Notes: generated by a model not told the origin, from the sequence alone. DNA of 64,000 nt from JAJEFO01 sp965214325 (GCA_965214325.1 CBDCBG010000006.1:3162001-3226000), one strand, 5' to 3'; shown: positions 1 to 9,016, counted from the first letter of the stretch. Program-made: numbers and translations.

Positions 1-190
1 AACTCGATTGGCAAGGTTCCCTTGCCGATGACGAACTTACCACGGCTTCGAGCAACGACAATTCGTCGAACGCCTGGTCCCGTTGGGTCTTCGAGTGTTG
101 CTTGCACTGTCATATCAGTCCGTTGCGTTGTGGAAATTGCCGCACCCCTGTGCCGTTGCGTTCGTAGGAACGACTTGTCAGGTAGAAGGC
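1..190. other. Upstream region with no recognised gene
   Basis: I see no coding pattern here that I would defend. The stretch precedes the start of the interrupted TauD-like gene and probably holds its promoter. An AGAAGG motif just before position 190 fits a ribosome binding site for the ATG at 197 better than for the ATG at 191. Confidence 0.3.
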
Positions 191-289
191 ATGGACATGG
201 ACCAACTGCCTCCCGCGTTTTCCGGCCCGTCCGCATGGACCGGCCGCGAGATGCGTGACCACACCGATTGGTTGGTCACGTTGCCTAAT

Positions 290-2379
290 CGGAACTTCAC
301 ACGGTCATTTTGCGTGCAACCCGTTGACATGAAACGGGAATCTGCGGTTCTGAGGCCCCGTAGATGGATTTCTGTTGCCATAACGTGCGCAGGCGTGGAT
401 TCCAGCACATCCGGCGAGCGGTCCCGAGGAGATTGAACGAGGACGCAGCATTTTTTTCGATTTTCCGCTTGACATCATGAGACGGGTCGGCATATGATGC
501 CCGGGAAGTTCCCATGACGGATGCCCGCCATGGCCCTCAACATCGAATCCGTGCCCAACCAGGCCGGAAAGCCCGCAATCCTCCTCCGCCAGGCTTGGCG
601 GGAGGGAAAGCGGGTCCGCAAGAGGACCGTCGCCAACCTCTCGAAGTTCCCGCCCGAGATCGTCGATGGCTTCCGGGCCGTGCTCAAGGGCGCCGTCGCC
701 GTCAGCGACGTCGGCGACCTCATGCAGGTGGAGCGCTCCCTCCTGCACGGGCATGTCGCCGCCGTCCTCGGCACCGCGCGGGACCTCGGCCTCGAGCGCA
801 TGCTCCACCGGACCCGCAGCCGCGAGCGCCAGCTGGCGCTGGCCGCCGTCGTCTCGAGGGTGCTGTCGCCCGATTCCAAGCTCGCCACCGCCCGGCGGCT
901 GTCGCCCGAGACCGCGACGAGCAGCCTCGGCGCCCTGCTCGGGCTCGGCCCCGTCGCCGGCAACGAAGTGCTCGCCATGCTCGACTGGCTGCTGAAGCGC
1001 CAGCCCTGGATCGAGAGGAGCCTGGCCAGCCGGCACCTGAAGGACGGAACGCTCATCCTGTACGACGTGAGCAGTTCGTACCTCGAGGGCACCTGCTGCC
1101 CGCTCGCGGCCTTCGGCCACAGCCGCGACGGGAAGAGGGGCAAGCGGCAGATCGTGTTCGGGATGCTCTGCGCCTCCGACGGCTGCCCGGTCGCGGTGGA
1201 GGTGTTCCCGGGGAACGCCGCGGACCCGTCCACGGTGGCAAGCCAGGTGAACAGGATCCGAAAGCGCTTCGGCATCGACCGCATCGCCCTCGTGGGCGAC
1301 AGGGGGATGCTGACCACGGCGCGGATCCGCGAGGACATCGAGCCGGCGGGGCTCGACTGGATCTCGGCCCTGAAGACGCAGGACATCCGCAAGCTCCTGA
1401 AGGAGGGCGCGGACGGCGCCCCGGCCCCTCTGGTGCCCGAGGCCCTGGCTCCCGACGCGGTGGCCGAGGTCACGGGCCCGGACTTCCCCGGCGAGCGGCT
1501 GATGGTCTGCATGAACCCCGGCTGCGGCAGGAGCGGGCGCGCAAGCGTTCGGCCCTGCTCCAGGCCACCGAGGAGGCGCTGGCGGCGATCGCGAGGTCGG
1601 TGCGCTCGGGCCGGCTGAAGGGCCGGGAGGCCATCGACCGCCGGGTGGGCAGGGACGTCAACCGCCGGAAGGTCGGCAAGCACATGGAGGTCGACGTGAC
1701 CGACAGGGGCGTCTCCTGGCGCCGGCGGAAGGACCGGATCGAGGCGGAGGCCAGGCTCGACGGCGGCTGCGTCATCCGCACCAGCCTGGATTCCGCCTCC
1801 ATGGGCGCAACGGAGGCCGTCGAGGATTGCAAGTCGCTCGCCGGCGTGGAGCGCGCGTTCCGGAACGCGAAGAGCGACCTCCGGATCCGTCCGGTCTACG
1901 TGTACTCCCCCGACCACGTCCGCGCGCACGTGTTCCTTTGCATGCTGGCCCTGCACGTGGAATGGCACATGCGCCGGCGCCTGGCGCCGCTCCTGTTCGA
2001 GGAGGACGACCGCGCGGGCGCCCGGGAACGGCGGAACTCGCCGGTGGAGAAGGCCTGGCCGTCGGAATCCGCCCGGCGGAAGGCCGCCACGAAGCGCACC
2101 GCAGACGACCTGCCCGCCCACAGCTTCCGCACCCTGCTCGACGATCTCTCGGGGATGGCGCTGAACCAGCTGCGCCTGTCGGACCATGACGCAAGCCTGC
2201 TGTCCGTCGTCACCAGGCCGACCCCGGTCCAGAAACGGGCCTTCCAGCTGCTCGGAGTGAACCCTGACCGGAACGTTCCCATAAGGATGACAGGTTGACC
2301 GGCGGCCGCAGGGCCGGAAAACCCATGAAAACCAGCAGGTTGGTCATGGAATCCCTTTTCAGATCCCCCTGAAGTTCAG
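290..2379 (+). mobile_element. IS1634-family insertion sequence, copy A
   Basis: The ends are CGGAACTTCA at 290-299 and TGAAGTTCAG at 2370-2379, a terminal inverted repeat with one mismatch. It is flanked by CCTAAT (284-289) and CCTAAG (2380-2385), a near-perfect 6-bp target duplication. The element is 2090 bp, one base shorter than copy B after its internal insertion is removed. It interrupts a TauD-like gene. Confidence 0.88.
521..2298 (+). pseudogene. IS1634-family transposase, frameshifted
   Basis: This encodes a DDE transposase of the IS1634 branch of the IS4 superfamily. The frame starting at 521 (or ATG at 530, MALNIESVPNQAG) runs to a stop near 1618; the rest, from about 1520 to 2298, is in another frame. 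The cause is visible by comparison with the second copy. The run at 1516-1519 has four C residues here and five in copy B, whose uninterrupted frame continues MNPRLRQERARKRS. Restoring one C gives a 592-residue protein, the same as the reconstructed copy B. The C-terminal part carries the conserved block SLAGVERAFRNAKSDLRIRP. Both copies in the window are therefore unable to make a normal transposase by themselves. Confidence 0.85.
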
Positions 2380-3499
2380 CCTAAGGGCCAGGCGGACGAG
2401 ATCGAGGTCGCGGCACGGCGATTCATTTCCAGAGGCGGCGACCCTGGAGAGATCAGGGCGGAAGACTTCCCCTTGCCGCGATTCTCCGGGCACCTTGCGC
2501 AACTTCGGGAAACCCTCCTGAATGGCCGTGGATTCGAGGTGATCAGGGGCCTGCAGGTCGCCGGTTGCGACCAGCGTCTTGCCGCAACGATGTTCTGCGG
2601 GATCGGCGCGCATTTGGGCCAAGCGCGCTCGCAAAACGCGCAGGGGCATGTTCTCGGCCATGTGCGCGACCTCGGGGCGAATCCAGATGACCCGAACGGC
2701 CGGATCTACCAGACCCGTGCGCGGCAGACGTTCCATACCGACAGCGCGGACGTGGTTGGACTCCTTTGCCTGCGCGAAGCCCGGGAAGGGGGCGACAGCC
2801 TTCTTGTGAGCGTGGAAGCAATCTACAACAGAATGCTGGAAGGGCGGCCCGATCTGCTGGCCCTGCTATTCGATCCCGTCGCTACGGATCGTCGGGGCGA
2901 GGTTCCGGACGGGATGAAGCCCTATACCGAGATCCCGCCTCTTTCCTGGCATGAGGGCCAACTGACAGTCTACTACCAACGGCAATACATCGATAGCGCC
3001 AGCAGGTTTCCGGACGCGATGCGCCTGACGCCGGAATATGTCGAGGCGCTGGACATGTTCGACAGGCTGGCGAACGATCCGGATCTTCACCTCCTGATGC
3101 GGCTGAGGCCTGGCGACATGCAGTTCGTCTACAACCACGGTCAGCTTCACGACCGAACGGGCTTTCTGGACTTGCCGGAACCGGAAAGGAGACGGCACCT
3201 TCTGCGGCTATGGCTGAGCATGCCGGGCGATCGCGCCCTGCCGCCCGATTTCGCCCAGCGTTACGGCTCGATCACGATTGGCGATCGCGGCGAAATCGTG
3301 ACGCCCGAGACAAGACTGCACGCCCCGATCGATGACTGAGCGTCAGACGGCGCCTTTCCGGCATTTGTTGCAACCGCGACCACTGGTGGCCAGGCCTTCC
3401 TCCAGACAGTCGGGCAGCAGCGGAGTTCCGACGAGATGCTCCGGGGTGCGATGAAGGACTTCAATTCGGGTCAACCGGATCCGATCGCCGGTTCTCATA

Positions 3500-4744
3500 C
3501 CAATTCAAGAAAGTAATGACTCACGAACAAATAAGGAACATCATGTTGTGGTGCGATGCGACAAACCGTGTGCGGCCGATGCCATCCTGCTCCATATTGT
3601 GGGTGCTGAAATCTCACATGGAGGAAGACATGCCCGCAGGCATCGCGATCACGAACACCGACCACACAGTCGATGACATTAGAGCCCTGGCGCGCAAGTG
3701 CAATGATTCACGACAGTCCCGACGCCTGCGTGCCATCGCGCACCTGATGGAAGGCGAACTCAGCCGCGGCATGACAGCGCTCCGGGCCCGGGTCGACAGA
3801 CAGACGCTCTGCGACTGGGCCAGCCGGCACGATGCGGAGGGGCCGGACGGGCTGAAGGACCGTCCGCGCAGCGGACGATCCTCGAAGCTGGACGCGAGCC
3901 GGAAGGCCGAGGTCAGGCACTGGCTTGAAGACGGGCCTGGCCCTGGCGTCCCGGCCTGGACCCCTGGACTGCTCAAGGAGAGGATCAAGGTCGTCTTCGG
4001 TGCCGTGATGTCGCTCGAGGCGGTTCGGTGCCTGGTCCGGGCGCTCGGGTTCCGGAAGGTGTCCCCGCGCCCGCTTCACCCCAAGGCGGACCCGCAGGCG
4101 CAGGAGGATTTCCGGCGGAATTTCAGCGAACCGGCGATGTCCGCCCTGCCGGAGGGCACGGATCCGGCCTCCGTGGACATCTGGTACGAAGACGAGGCAC
4201 GCATCGGCCAGAAAGGCATGCTCACCCGCGTCCGGGCGCTGCGTGGCGGCAGGCCCCGGGTGCCAAGGGACCGTCGCTGCGGCCACTGCTGCCTGTTCGG
4301 CGCGACCTGCCCGGACGACGGCGCGGCGGCCGGCCATGTCTGCGGCAGGGCGAGCACGCAGGAGATGAACCGTCACCTCCTGGACATCGGCGCCGCGGTT
4401 CCCGACGGCCGTCATGCGCTGGTGGTACTTGACGGCGCAGGCTGGCATCGGTCCAGGGAAATCGACTGTCCGGAAAACGTCCCGGTGCTGCGGCTGCCGC
4501 CCTACAGCCCGGAGCTCAATCCCGTGGAAACGGTGTTCCAGTTTCTCAAGGCGCGACACTTCGCCAATCAGGTGTTCGAGACCGCCGAGGCAGTCACGGA
4601 AAGGGTCGCCGAAGTCTGGGAAGGCTTTGCGGCGTCACCAGACCGGATCCGCTCCATCGGCCATCGGTCATGGGCACGTCTCACACCCGATGCCACGCCG
4701 GCAAATCAGGGCCATGTTCATGTGTGAAAACTTTCTGGGATTGG
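3500..4744 (+). mobile_element. IS630-family insertion sequence, copy A
   Basis: The ends CCAATTCAAGAAAGT (left) and ACTTTCTGGGATTGG (right) form an imperfect inverted repeat. The element is flanked by TA at 3498-3499 and 4745-4746, the usual IS630 target duplication. It is 1245 bp, identical in length to copy B after that copy's inserts are removed. It interrupts a small minus-strand gene. Confidence 0.9.
3630..4727 (+). CDS. IS630-family transposase (365 aa), intact
   Basis: This DDE transposase catalyses cut-and-paste movement into TA dinucleotides. The N-terminal third (about residues 10-110) is a helix-turn-helix region that includes a WASRHDAEGPDGLKDRPRSGR linker. The catalytic core shows WYEDEARIG, LVVLDGAGWH and PPYSPELNPVETVF, the DDE signature of the family. 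I chose ATG 3630 because a GGAGGAAG ribosome binding site stands directly before it. An in-frame ATG at 3618 overlaps that site, and longer frames back to 3516 run through the terminal repeat region. The stop codon lies about 17 bases inside the right end of the element. Copy B encodes the same protein at roughly 97 percent identity by eye, but split. Confidence 0.88.
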   Translation: MPAGIAITNTDHTVDDIRALARKCNDSRQSRRLRAIAHLMEGELSRGMTALRARVDRQTLCDWASRHDAEGPDGLKDRPRSGRSSKLDASRKAEVRHWLEDGPGPGVPAWTPGLLKERIKVVFGAVMSLEAVRCLVRALGFRKVSPRPLHPKADPQAQEDFRRNFSEPAMSALPEGTDPASVDIWYEDEARIGQKGMLTRVRALRGGRPRVPRDRRCGHCCLFGATCPDDGAAAGHVCGRASTQEMNRHLLDIGAAVPDGRHALVVLDGAGWHRSREIDCPENVPVLRLPPYSPELNPVETVFQFLKARHFANQVFETAEAVTERVAEVWEGFAASPDRIRSIGHRSWARLTPDATPANQGHVHV

Positions 4745-4978
4745 TATCAAGAGCCACAGCATCGACGTCATCATCGTCGAGCGGCACCCGGATGTAGGGT
4801 AGGTCGCTGTCTGGCGTTTGCTGGCTGAACGGCATGGGATCGGCTTCCAGCACTGATTCCAGGCTGCCAAGCATCCGGGCGATTGTGAATGCCCTGGTTC
4901 AAGACAGGCTAGGTCGCGCGAATTGCGCGGCGCGCCCGCGCCCGCCTGCCCCGTCGAATGCCATGCTGCAGCCTCGTG

Positions 4979-5248
4979 TCAGCGGCGAAGGCCAAGCCGC
5001 TGGATGAGGGTCTGGTAGCGCGGCTCGTCCTTGTGCTTCACGTAGTCCAGGAGCTTTCGGCGCTGCGCGACAAGCTTCAGGAGGCCACGGCGCGAATGGT
5101 TGTCTTTCTTGTGGGTCTTGAAATGCTCTGTCAGGGTCGTGATCCGAGACGAGAGGATGGCAACCTGAACCTCGGGAGAGCCGGTGTCGCCCTCTTTCGT
5201 GCCATATTCCTTGATGACACGTGCCTTTTCTTCAGCGGTGATCGACAT
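4979..5248 (-). CDS. rpsO: 30S ribosomal protein S15
   Basis: S15 binds 16S rRNA early in assembly of the small-subunit platform. The 89-residue product, starting MSITAEEKARVIKEYG, has the family length and the conserved blocks GDTGSPEVQVAILS, HFKTHKKDNHSRRGLL, LVAQRRKLLDYV and YQTLIQRLGLRR. The start at 5248 is fixed by an AGGAGA ribosome binding site six bases upstream; a longer frame exists but is not S15-like. It is the last gene of the rbfA-truB block. The pnp gene that usually follows rpsO in alphaproteobacteria is absent: 104 bases downstream lies the interrupted small gene carrying IS630. Confidence 0.97.
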   Translation of the reverse strand: MSITAEEKARVIKEYGTKEGDTGSPEVQVAILSSRITTLTEHFKTHKKDNHSRRGLLKLVAQRRKLLDYVKHKDEPRYQTLIQRLGLRR

Positions 5249-5386
5249 CGGGGGTCTCCTTTTCGGGTCATGGCACAAGCCGGGATGTCGTCCAGCAGGG
5301 CCCGTGGAGGTCGGATGCGCGTATAGGCGACGCAATGGCGGATGAAAAGGGCTTTCAGCACGTTGCAGTCGCGATGACGCCAGGAT
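5249..5386. promoter_or_regulatory. Leader region of rpsO
   Basis: These 138 bases lie between the DUF1643 gene and rpsO. The ribosome binding site AGGAGA is clear. In other bacteria S15 represses its own translation through a structured leader. I could not identify a specific pseudoknot here by eye. Confidence 0.3.
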
Positions 5387-5968
5387 TCAGGGACGCATCC
5401 GTCCGTCTCGCGATGGTTCGGAATGCCGCGAATCCCCCGATCCTCTATTTCCAGGTTCGCGCCAAGGCCGGGGTCGCGACCGGTACGGGACATAGAGGGG
5501 ATGTCGGGGATGCCCCGAGCCGGTCACGCCAAGGGCCAGAACGGGTTTCCTCGAGGCGAGAAGGAGGTCGAGCACCGCCTGGCCCTGTCCGCGATGTACG
5601 CCGTGAATGCCCCAGGCGCAGAGAACGTCGTCGGCCCAGTCAACGGCGGCAAGGATCTGTGCCCTGTTGTCCGGCCCTTCGGGCCGGGTTGCGCGTTTGA
5701 GACGCGACGGATCGGTTTCGCGGAGGGCGAACAGGTTGCAGACCCGGAACCCGCCGTAGCCAAGCATGCGGGCGCGTCGCTCGCAGCGCTCGACGGTGGG
5801 GTCGTTCGCGAGTTCGGTTGCCTTCGAGGGATTTAGCATGATGTAGAGAAGGCGGCGGTTGTCGTGATCCCAGACGCGCGTCAACGAATAGCGGTAACTG
5901 TCGCACGCCGAATAGACTGCCTCGCTGGTCCGTTGCCCGTCGTCGTGGCACCGCGTCACGAGGTTCAC
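5387..5968 (-). CDS. DUF1643 domain protein
   Basis: The 193-residue protein matches the DUF1643 pattern: YRYSLTRVWD, LLYIMLNPSKATELANDPTVERC, GYGGFRVCNLFALRETDP, CAWGIHG and LGVTGSGHPRHPLYVPY. The family is widespread in bacteria and phages and its function is not established. It starts with GTG at 5968 and overlaps the truB stop by four bases (GTGA), so the two are translationally coupled. The last 25 or so residues are Arg/Gly/Pro-rich and unlike the compact domain. It sits between truB and rpsO, which are normally adjacent, so it looks like an extra gene within this ribosome-assembly operon. Confidence 0.85.
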   Translation of the reverse strand: MNLVTRCHDDGQRTSEAVYSACDSYRYSLTRVWDHDNRRLLYIMLNPSKATELANDPTVERCERRARMLGYGGFRVCNLFALRETDPSRLKRATRPEGPDNRAQILAAVDWADDVLCAWGIHGVHRGQGQAVLDLLLASRKPVLALGVTGSGHPRHPLYVPYRSRPRPWREPGNRGSGDSRHSEPSRDGRMRP

Positions 5969-6870
5969 GATTGGAACACCCGGTCAGGATGAAACTCGCC
6001 CGACATGTAGGTTCCGACGGCAACCGCCCTTCCCCGGTGTGCCGCCCAGCATCTTTCGCCGAAGGCGGCATCGGTGGCGATGACCTTTCCAGGACTGCCG
6101 TTGCGGATGCGGGTGACCTCGTCACCCGAGACCTGAACGTGCGCCAGGTTCACGAGACCGGTTTCGAGCGGGAGGATCAGTTCATCAAGCTCCGGGGTCC
6201 GGGCCAGCGCCTCGACCCGGTCGAACGCGAAGGCGCGGTCGACATGAAAGGGACCGGACCATGTGCGGCGCAACCGGACAACATGGGCCTTGGTGCCGAG
6301 CGCGTGGCCGAGATCGCGCGCGACGGAGCGCACATAGGCTCCCTTGCCGCAGACCATTTCGAGCGTGACATGGTCGAGGTCAGGACGATCGACGAGGTCG
6401 AGGCTTTCGATATGGACGGGCCGTGGCGCTACCTGCACGTCTTCGCCGGCCCTGGCCCGGTCATACGCTCGTGCCCCGTCAATCTTGACTGCGGAGAACA
6501 CGGGCGGCACCTGCTCGATGTCGCCTTCAAGCGCTGCCAACGCGGCCTGCATGGCTTCGTCGTCAGGCCGTACGTCAGAGGTGGCAATGACCTCGCCTTC
6601 GGAGTCGTCCGTGTCGGTCGCCTGGCCAAGGCGAATCGTGAACTCGTAGGCCTTTGACGCGTCGGTGACAAAGGGAATAGTCTTCGTGGCTTCGCCGAGC
6701 GCCACGGCGAGCAGTCCGTTGGCTGCCGGGTCGAGTGTGCCGGCGTGACCGGCCTTTCTTGCATCAAGCGCCCATCGGATCTTGTTGACCACGGCCGTTG
6801 ATGTCGGTCCGGAAGGCTTGTCCACCGGGAGCCAGCCAGAGATGTCGCGTCCCTTCTTCCGCCGTGCCAT
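5965..6870 (-). CDS. truB: tRNA pseudouridine(55) synthase TruB
   Basis: TruB isomerises U55 in the T-loop of elongator tRNAs. The 301-residue product opens MARRKKGRDISGWLPVDKPSGPTST, then shows HAGTLDPAANGLLAVALGEATK, which contains the catalytic aspartate motif. It continues YEFTIRLGQATDTDDSEG and GKGAYVRSVARDLG, both hallmarks of the family, and the C-terminus has a PUA-like tail. It lies 169 bases downstream of the glycosidase-like gene and overlaps the DUF1643 gene by four bases, consistent with one minus-strand operon from rbfA to rpsO. Confidence 0.97.
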   Translation of the reverse strand: MARRKKGRDISGWLPVDKPSGPTSTAVVNKIRWALDARKAGHAGTLDPAANGLLAVALGEATKTIPFVTDASKAYEFTIRLGQATDTDDSEGEVIATSDVRPDDEAMQAALAALEGDIEQVPPVFSAVKIDGARAYDRARAGEDVQVAPRPVHIESLDLVDRPDLDHVTLEMVCGKGAYVRSVARDLGHALGTKAHVVRLRRTWSGPFHVDRAFAFDRVEALARTPELDELILPLETGLVNLAHVQVSGDEVTRIRNGSPGKVIATDAAFGERCWAAHRGRAVAVGTYMSGEFHPDRVFQS

Positions 6871-7039
6871 CTGGGTTCCTCTCCGAGAGGGCGGGGTGCT
6901 AGCCCCGAAGAAGCGTGGCTGTCAATGCAAGCGACACGCGGACGAGAAATCCGCGCGCCGCATCTGCCGGAGACGCCTGGCTGTCCGTGCATGCTCGGAA
7001 ACCGGTCGTTTCCCTGCAACGGAATCGTTCTGACGGCGT

Positions 7040-7771
7040 CTACTGCACGACGCCGAGGATCGGCCCCATGGGCAAGCCGAAATCGTGACGCCCGAGCATC
7101 GGCGCATAAAGGCGAGAGACCTTGCCGTCGAGAAAGAGCGCGTCAGGGGTCTTGAACACGTCCCGGAACAGTCGGGCAAAGAGGTGAAAGTTGACGGGTT
7201 GGTCCGAGATGGCGGCCACGACACGCCCGTCCTCCGTAACCCCGATTCCGTTTCGGATGAAGCGGGACGGCGAGCCAGCCAGGAAGCGCGGGTGAAGCTG
7301 TCCGCCGATGACCAGCATGGGGCCGGACTGGGTGGCAAAGCTGCAGGAGGCTCCGGATTGGACGAAGCTGCGGGATTCGACGATGCCTGCCGCACCGTCG
7401 TTCAGGCAGAGCACGCCGTTTGGAAGGAGCCCGAAATTTCCTGGCCCGTCATTGGTGACGACCGGAGCGAATTCCACCCCGTTCTCGACATACAGACCGA
7501 CCGGGCTCCGGTTCGGGTGATACATGCCGCCATTCATGGCGAGGACCAGCTGGCGGCCTTGCATGCCAACATGTGTCGCAATGCTGCCAAAGCTGCCGAA
7601 AGGCCTGCCGTCGGCGTCGCTCCAGAACAGGCGGACCTCCTCGTCCGCCGGATCGATCTCGCAGGCCGTGAACGGTACGTTCTCGAACGACAGGCTCCAG
7701 CAGTCTGCTGCAAGGACGCCTGTGCCCAGCGCGGCGTTAGTCAGCGTCAAGATCGCGGCGAACATTTTCAT
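7040..7771 (-). CDS. Exported phosphodiester glycosidase-like protein (DUF2233/NAGPA family)
   Basis: The sequence resembles the NAGPA/DUF2233 family, which includes phosphodiester glycosidases; the substrate here is unknown. Residues 1-22 (MKMFAAILTLTNAALGTGVLAA) look like a signal peptide, implying export. Family motifs follow: AMNGGMYHPNRSPVGLYVENG, NFGLLPNGVLC, ATQSGPMLV, NGIGVTEDGRVV and DALFLDGKVSRLYAP. I chose ATG 7771, which gives a complete signal peptide. This start lies inside the 3' end of rbfA, an overlap of 35 bases in a different frame, so translation is probably coupled to rbfA. Exported enzymes are not usual members of the rbfA-truB operon. Confidence 0.8.
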   Translation of the reverse strand: MKMFAAILTLTNAALGTGVLAADCWSLSFENVPFTACEIDPADEEVRLFWSDADGRPFGSFGSIATHVGMQGRQLVLAMNGGMYHPNRSPVGLYVENGVEFAPVVTNDGPGNFGLLPNGVLCLNDGAAGIVESRSFVQSGASCSFATQSGPMLVIGGQLHPRFLAGSPSRFIRNGIGVTEDGRVVAAISDQPVNFHLFARLFRDVFKTPDALFLDGKVSRLYAPMLGRHDFGLPMGPILGVVQ

Positions 7772-8144
7772 TGGCGAACATCGCGCGAGTGTCATCAAGG
7801 CGGTCGAAAGTCTCGTCAATGCGGAACCGGATTTCCGGTGAGAACTTGAGCTGAAGGCCCTTGCTGACGATGCGCCTGATGTCGGAGCGATTGCGACGAA
7901 GCGCGTCCAGCGCCTCGTCCCGGTTGTTTCCGCCCAAGGGCAGCACGTAGGCGACCGCGACCTTGAGGTCGGGAGAGCAGGTGACTTCGCCCACGGTGAT
8001 CGACATCGAATTGAGCTCAGGATCGTGGACGTCGCCCCGGAACAGGACGTCCGAGAGTCGTCGCCGGATCAGTTCCGCGACTCGAAGCTGGCGCTGCGAG
8101 GGACCCGGCCCGTCATGTGGGTGGAAGCGCGACATGTCCCGCAT
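7737..8144 (-). CDS. rbfA: Ribosome-binding factor A
   Basis: RbfA binds 30S precursors and helps mature the 5' end of 16S rRNA. The 135-residue product contains SQRQLRVAELIRRRLSDVLFRGDVHDPEL, MSITVGEVTCSPDLKVAVAYV, NRSDIRRIVSKGLQLKFSPEIRFRIDETFD and a short acidic tail, all typical of the family. A start at 8135 (MSRFHPHDG) is equally possible, since neither ATG has a strong ribosome binding site. The gene is divergent from dapB with about 60 bases between them. It leads the minus-strand block rbfA, DUF2233, truB, DUF1643, rpsO. Confidence 0.95.
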   Translation of the reverse strand: MRDMSRFHPHDGPGPSQRQLRVAELIRRRLSDVLFRGDVHDPELNSMSITVGEVTCSPDLKVAVAYVLPLGGNNRDEALDALRRNRSDIRRIVSKGLQLKFSPEIRFRIDETFDRLDDTRAMFANENVRRDLDAD

Positions 8145-8203
8145 CTAATTGCTGGCGAGCGGGTGGGCAAGCGCGTAAGGACATCGGAAACCGGAGGTTG
8201 GAC

Positions 8204-9016
8204 ATGACGGAATTGCCAGGTGTTGTAGTTGCAGGCGTATCAGGCCGGATGGGCCAGATGCTTCTGGGAGAAGTGCTGGGTTCGGGCAAGGTGCGCTTGG
8301 CCGGAGCCACCGAACGGCCCGGGCATGATTGGGTCGGATGCGATGTGGGGGAGGCCATGGGAAGGTCCGCTCTCGGCGTGACCGTCACTGATGATCCGAT
8401 CGAGGCGGTCGTCAGCGCCCGGGTGGTGATTGACTTCACGACGCCCGACGCGACGGTCGCCCTTTCCGAACTGGCGGCACAGGCCCGGTGCGTGCACGTG
8501 ATCGGCACCACAGGCCTTTCGGAAAACGACCTGAGGAGGGTCGATGCCGCCGCGAGCCACGCGACCGTAGTTCGGGCGGGCAACATGAGCCTTGGCGTCA
8601 ATCTTCTCGCGCAACTCACGCGCAAGGTGGCAGCGGCGCTCGACGAGGAATTCGACATCGAGATTGTCGAGGCACATCACAGGCACAAGGTGGATGTGCC
8701 TTCGGGCACGGCGCTCATGCTGGGCGAGGCTGCGGCGGAGAGCCGTGGCGTTCCCTTGGACAGAGTTGCGGATTGGGGGCGTGACGGCATGACGGGTGCC
8801 CGGCAAAGGGGAAACATCGGATTTGCCGCATTGCGAGGCGGCGATGTCGTTGGCGAACATGACGTGATATTTGCCGGGGACGGCGAGCGCATCGTGCTGC
8901 GTCATCTTGCGACCGACCGCCGGATATATTCGCGTGGCGCGCTCAAGGCAGCCGTCTGGGGTCTCGACCAGCCGCCCGGAAGCTATGACATGATGGATGT
9001 TCTGGGGCTCAGGTGA
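8204..9016 (+). CDS. dapB: 4-hydroxy-tetrahydrodipicolinate reductase
   Basis: DapB reduces the product of DapA with NAD(P)H in the lysine and meso-diaminopimelate pathway. The 270-residue protein has the nucleotide-binding AGVSGRMGQ motif at its N-terminus, then DFTTPDATV and GTTGLSENDL. The catalytic block EAHHRHKVDVPSGTAL supplies the active-site histidines and lysine. The C-terminus ends GSYDMMDVLGL, as in most family members. ATG 8204 is preceded by GGAGG at a good distance; a longer upstream frame from 8117 is not conserved-looking. It is transcribed away from rbfA. Confidence 0.97.
   Translation: MTELPGVVVAGVSGRMGQMLLGEVLGSGKVRLAGATERPGHDWVGCDVGEAMGRSALGVTVTDDPIEAVVSARVVIDFTTPDATVALSELAAQARCVHVIGTTGLSENDLRRVDAAASHATVVRAGNMSLGVNLLAQLTRKVAAALDEEFDIEIVEAHHRHKVDVPSGTALMLGEAAAESRGVPLDRVADWGRDGMTGARQRGNIGFAALRGGDVVGEHDVIFAGDGERIVLRHLATDRRIYSRGALKAAVWGLDQPPGSYDMMDVLGLR

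Larger units (their letters stand above)
191..3339 (+). pseudogene. TauD/TfdA-family Fe(II)/2-oxoglutarate dioxygenase gene interrupted by an IS1634 element
   Basis: The family uses Fe(II) and 2-oxoglutarate to hydroxylate small substrates such as sulfonates; the substrate here is unknown. Codons 1-33 (191-289) read MDMDQLPPAFSGPSAWTG..., the usual family N-terminus with a GPSAWTG motif. The frame resumes at 2380 and runs to 3339 (PKGQADEIEVAARR..., then EDFPLPRFSGHLAQL and GRGFEVIRGL). The iron-binding motif is visible as FHTDSAD with a distal histidine in NHGQLHDRTGF. Removing positions 290-2379 with one copy of the duplicated hexamer (CCTAAT/CCTAAG) restores one open frame of about 350 residues, the normal family length. 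A TTG-initiated product from 2473 would lack the N-terminus, so I call the gene broken. It converges with the interrupted small gene at 3343-4874. Confidence 0.8.
3343..4874 (-). pseudogene. Small gene of unknown function (about 94 aa) interrupted by IS630 copy A
   Basis: I do not recognise the family. On the minus strand, codons from ATG at 4874 read MLGSLESVLEADPMPFSQQ... as far as VDAVALD, where the IS630 element begins. On the far side, starting from the TA at 3498-3499, the same frame continues MRTGDRIRLTRIEVLHRTPEHL... and ends RGCNKCRKGAV at a stop at 3343-3345. Removing the element and one TA leaves 285 bases, exactly 95 codons including the stop. The C-terminus has a CNKC pair of cysteines that could bind metal. 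The gene is convergent with the TauD-like gene, with only three bases between their stop codons. The true start could lie upstream, since no strong ribosome binding site precedes 4874. Confidence 0.6.

Noticed and set aside
305..1120. Several long minus-strand ORFs opposite the IS1634 transposase
   Set aside because: They mirror the codon pattern of the transposase and show no protein-family motifs.
1511..1522. Programmed ribosomal frameshift in the IS1634 transposase
   Set aside because: The other copy encodes the same protein in one frame with one extra C, so a simple deletion explains the break.
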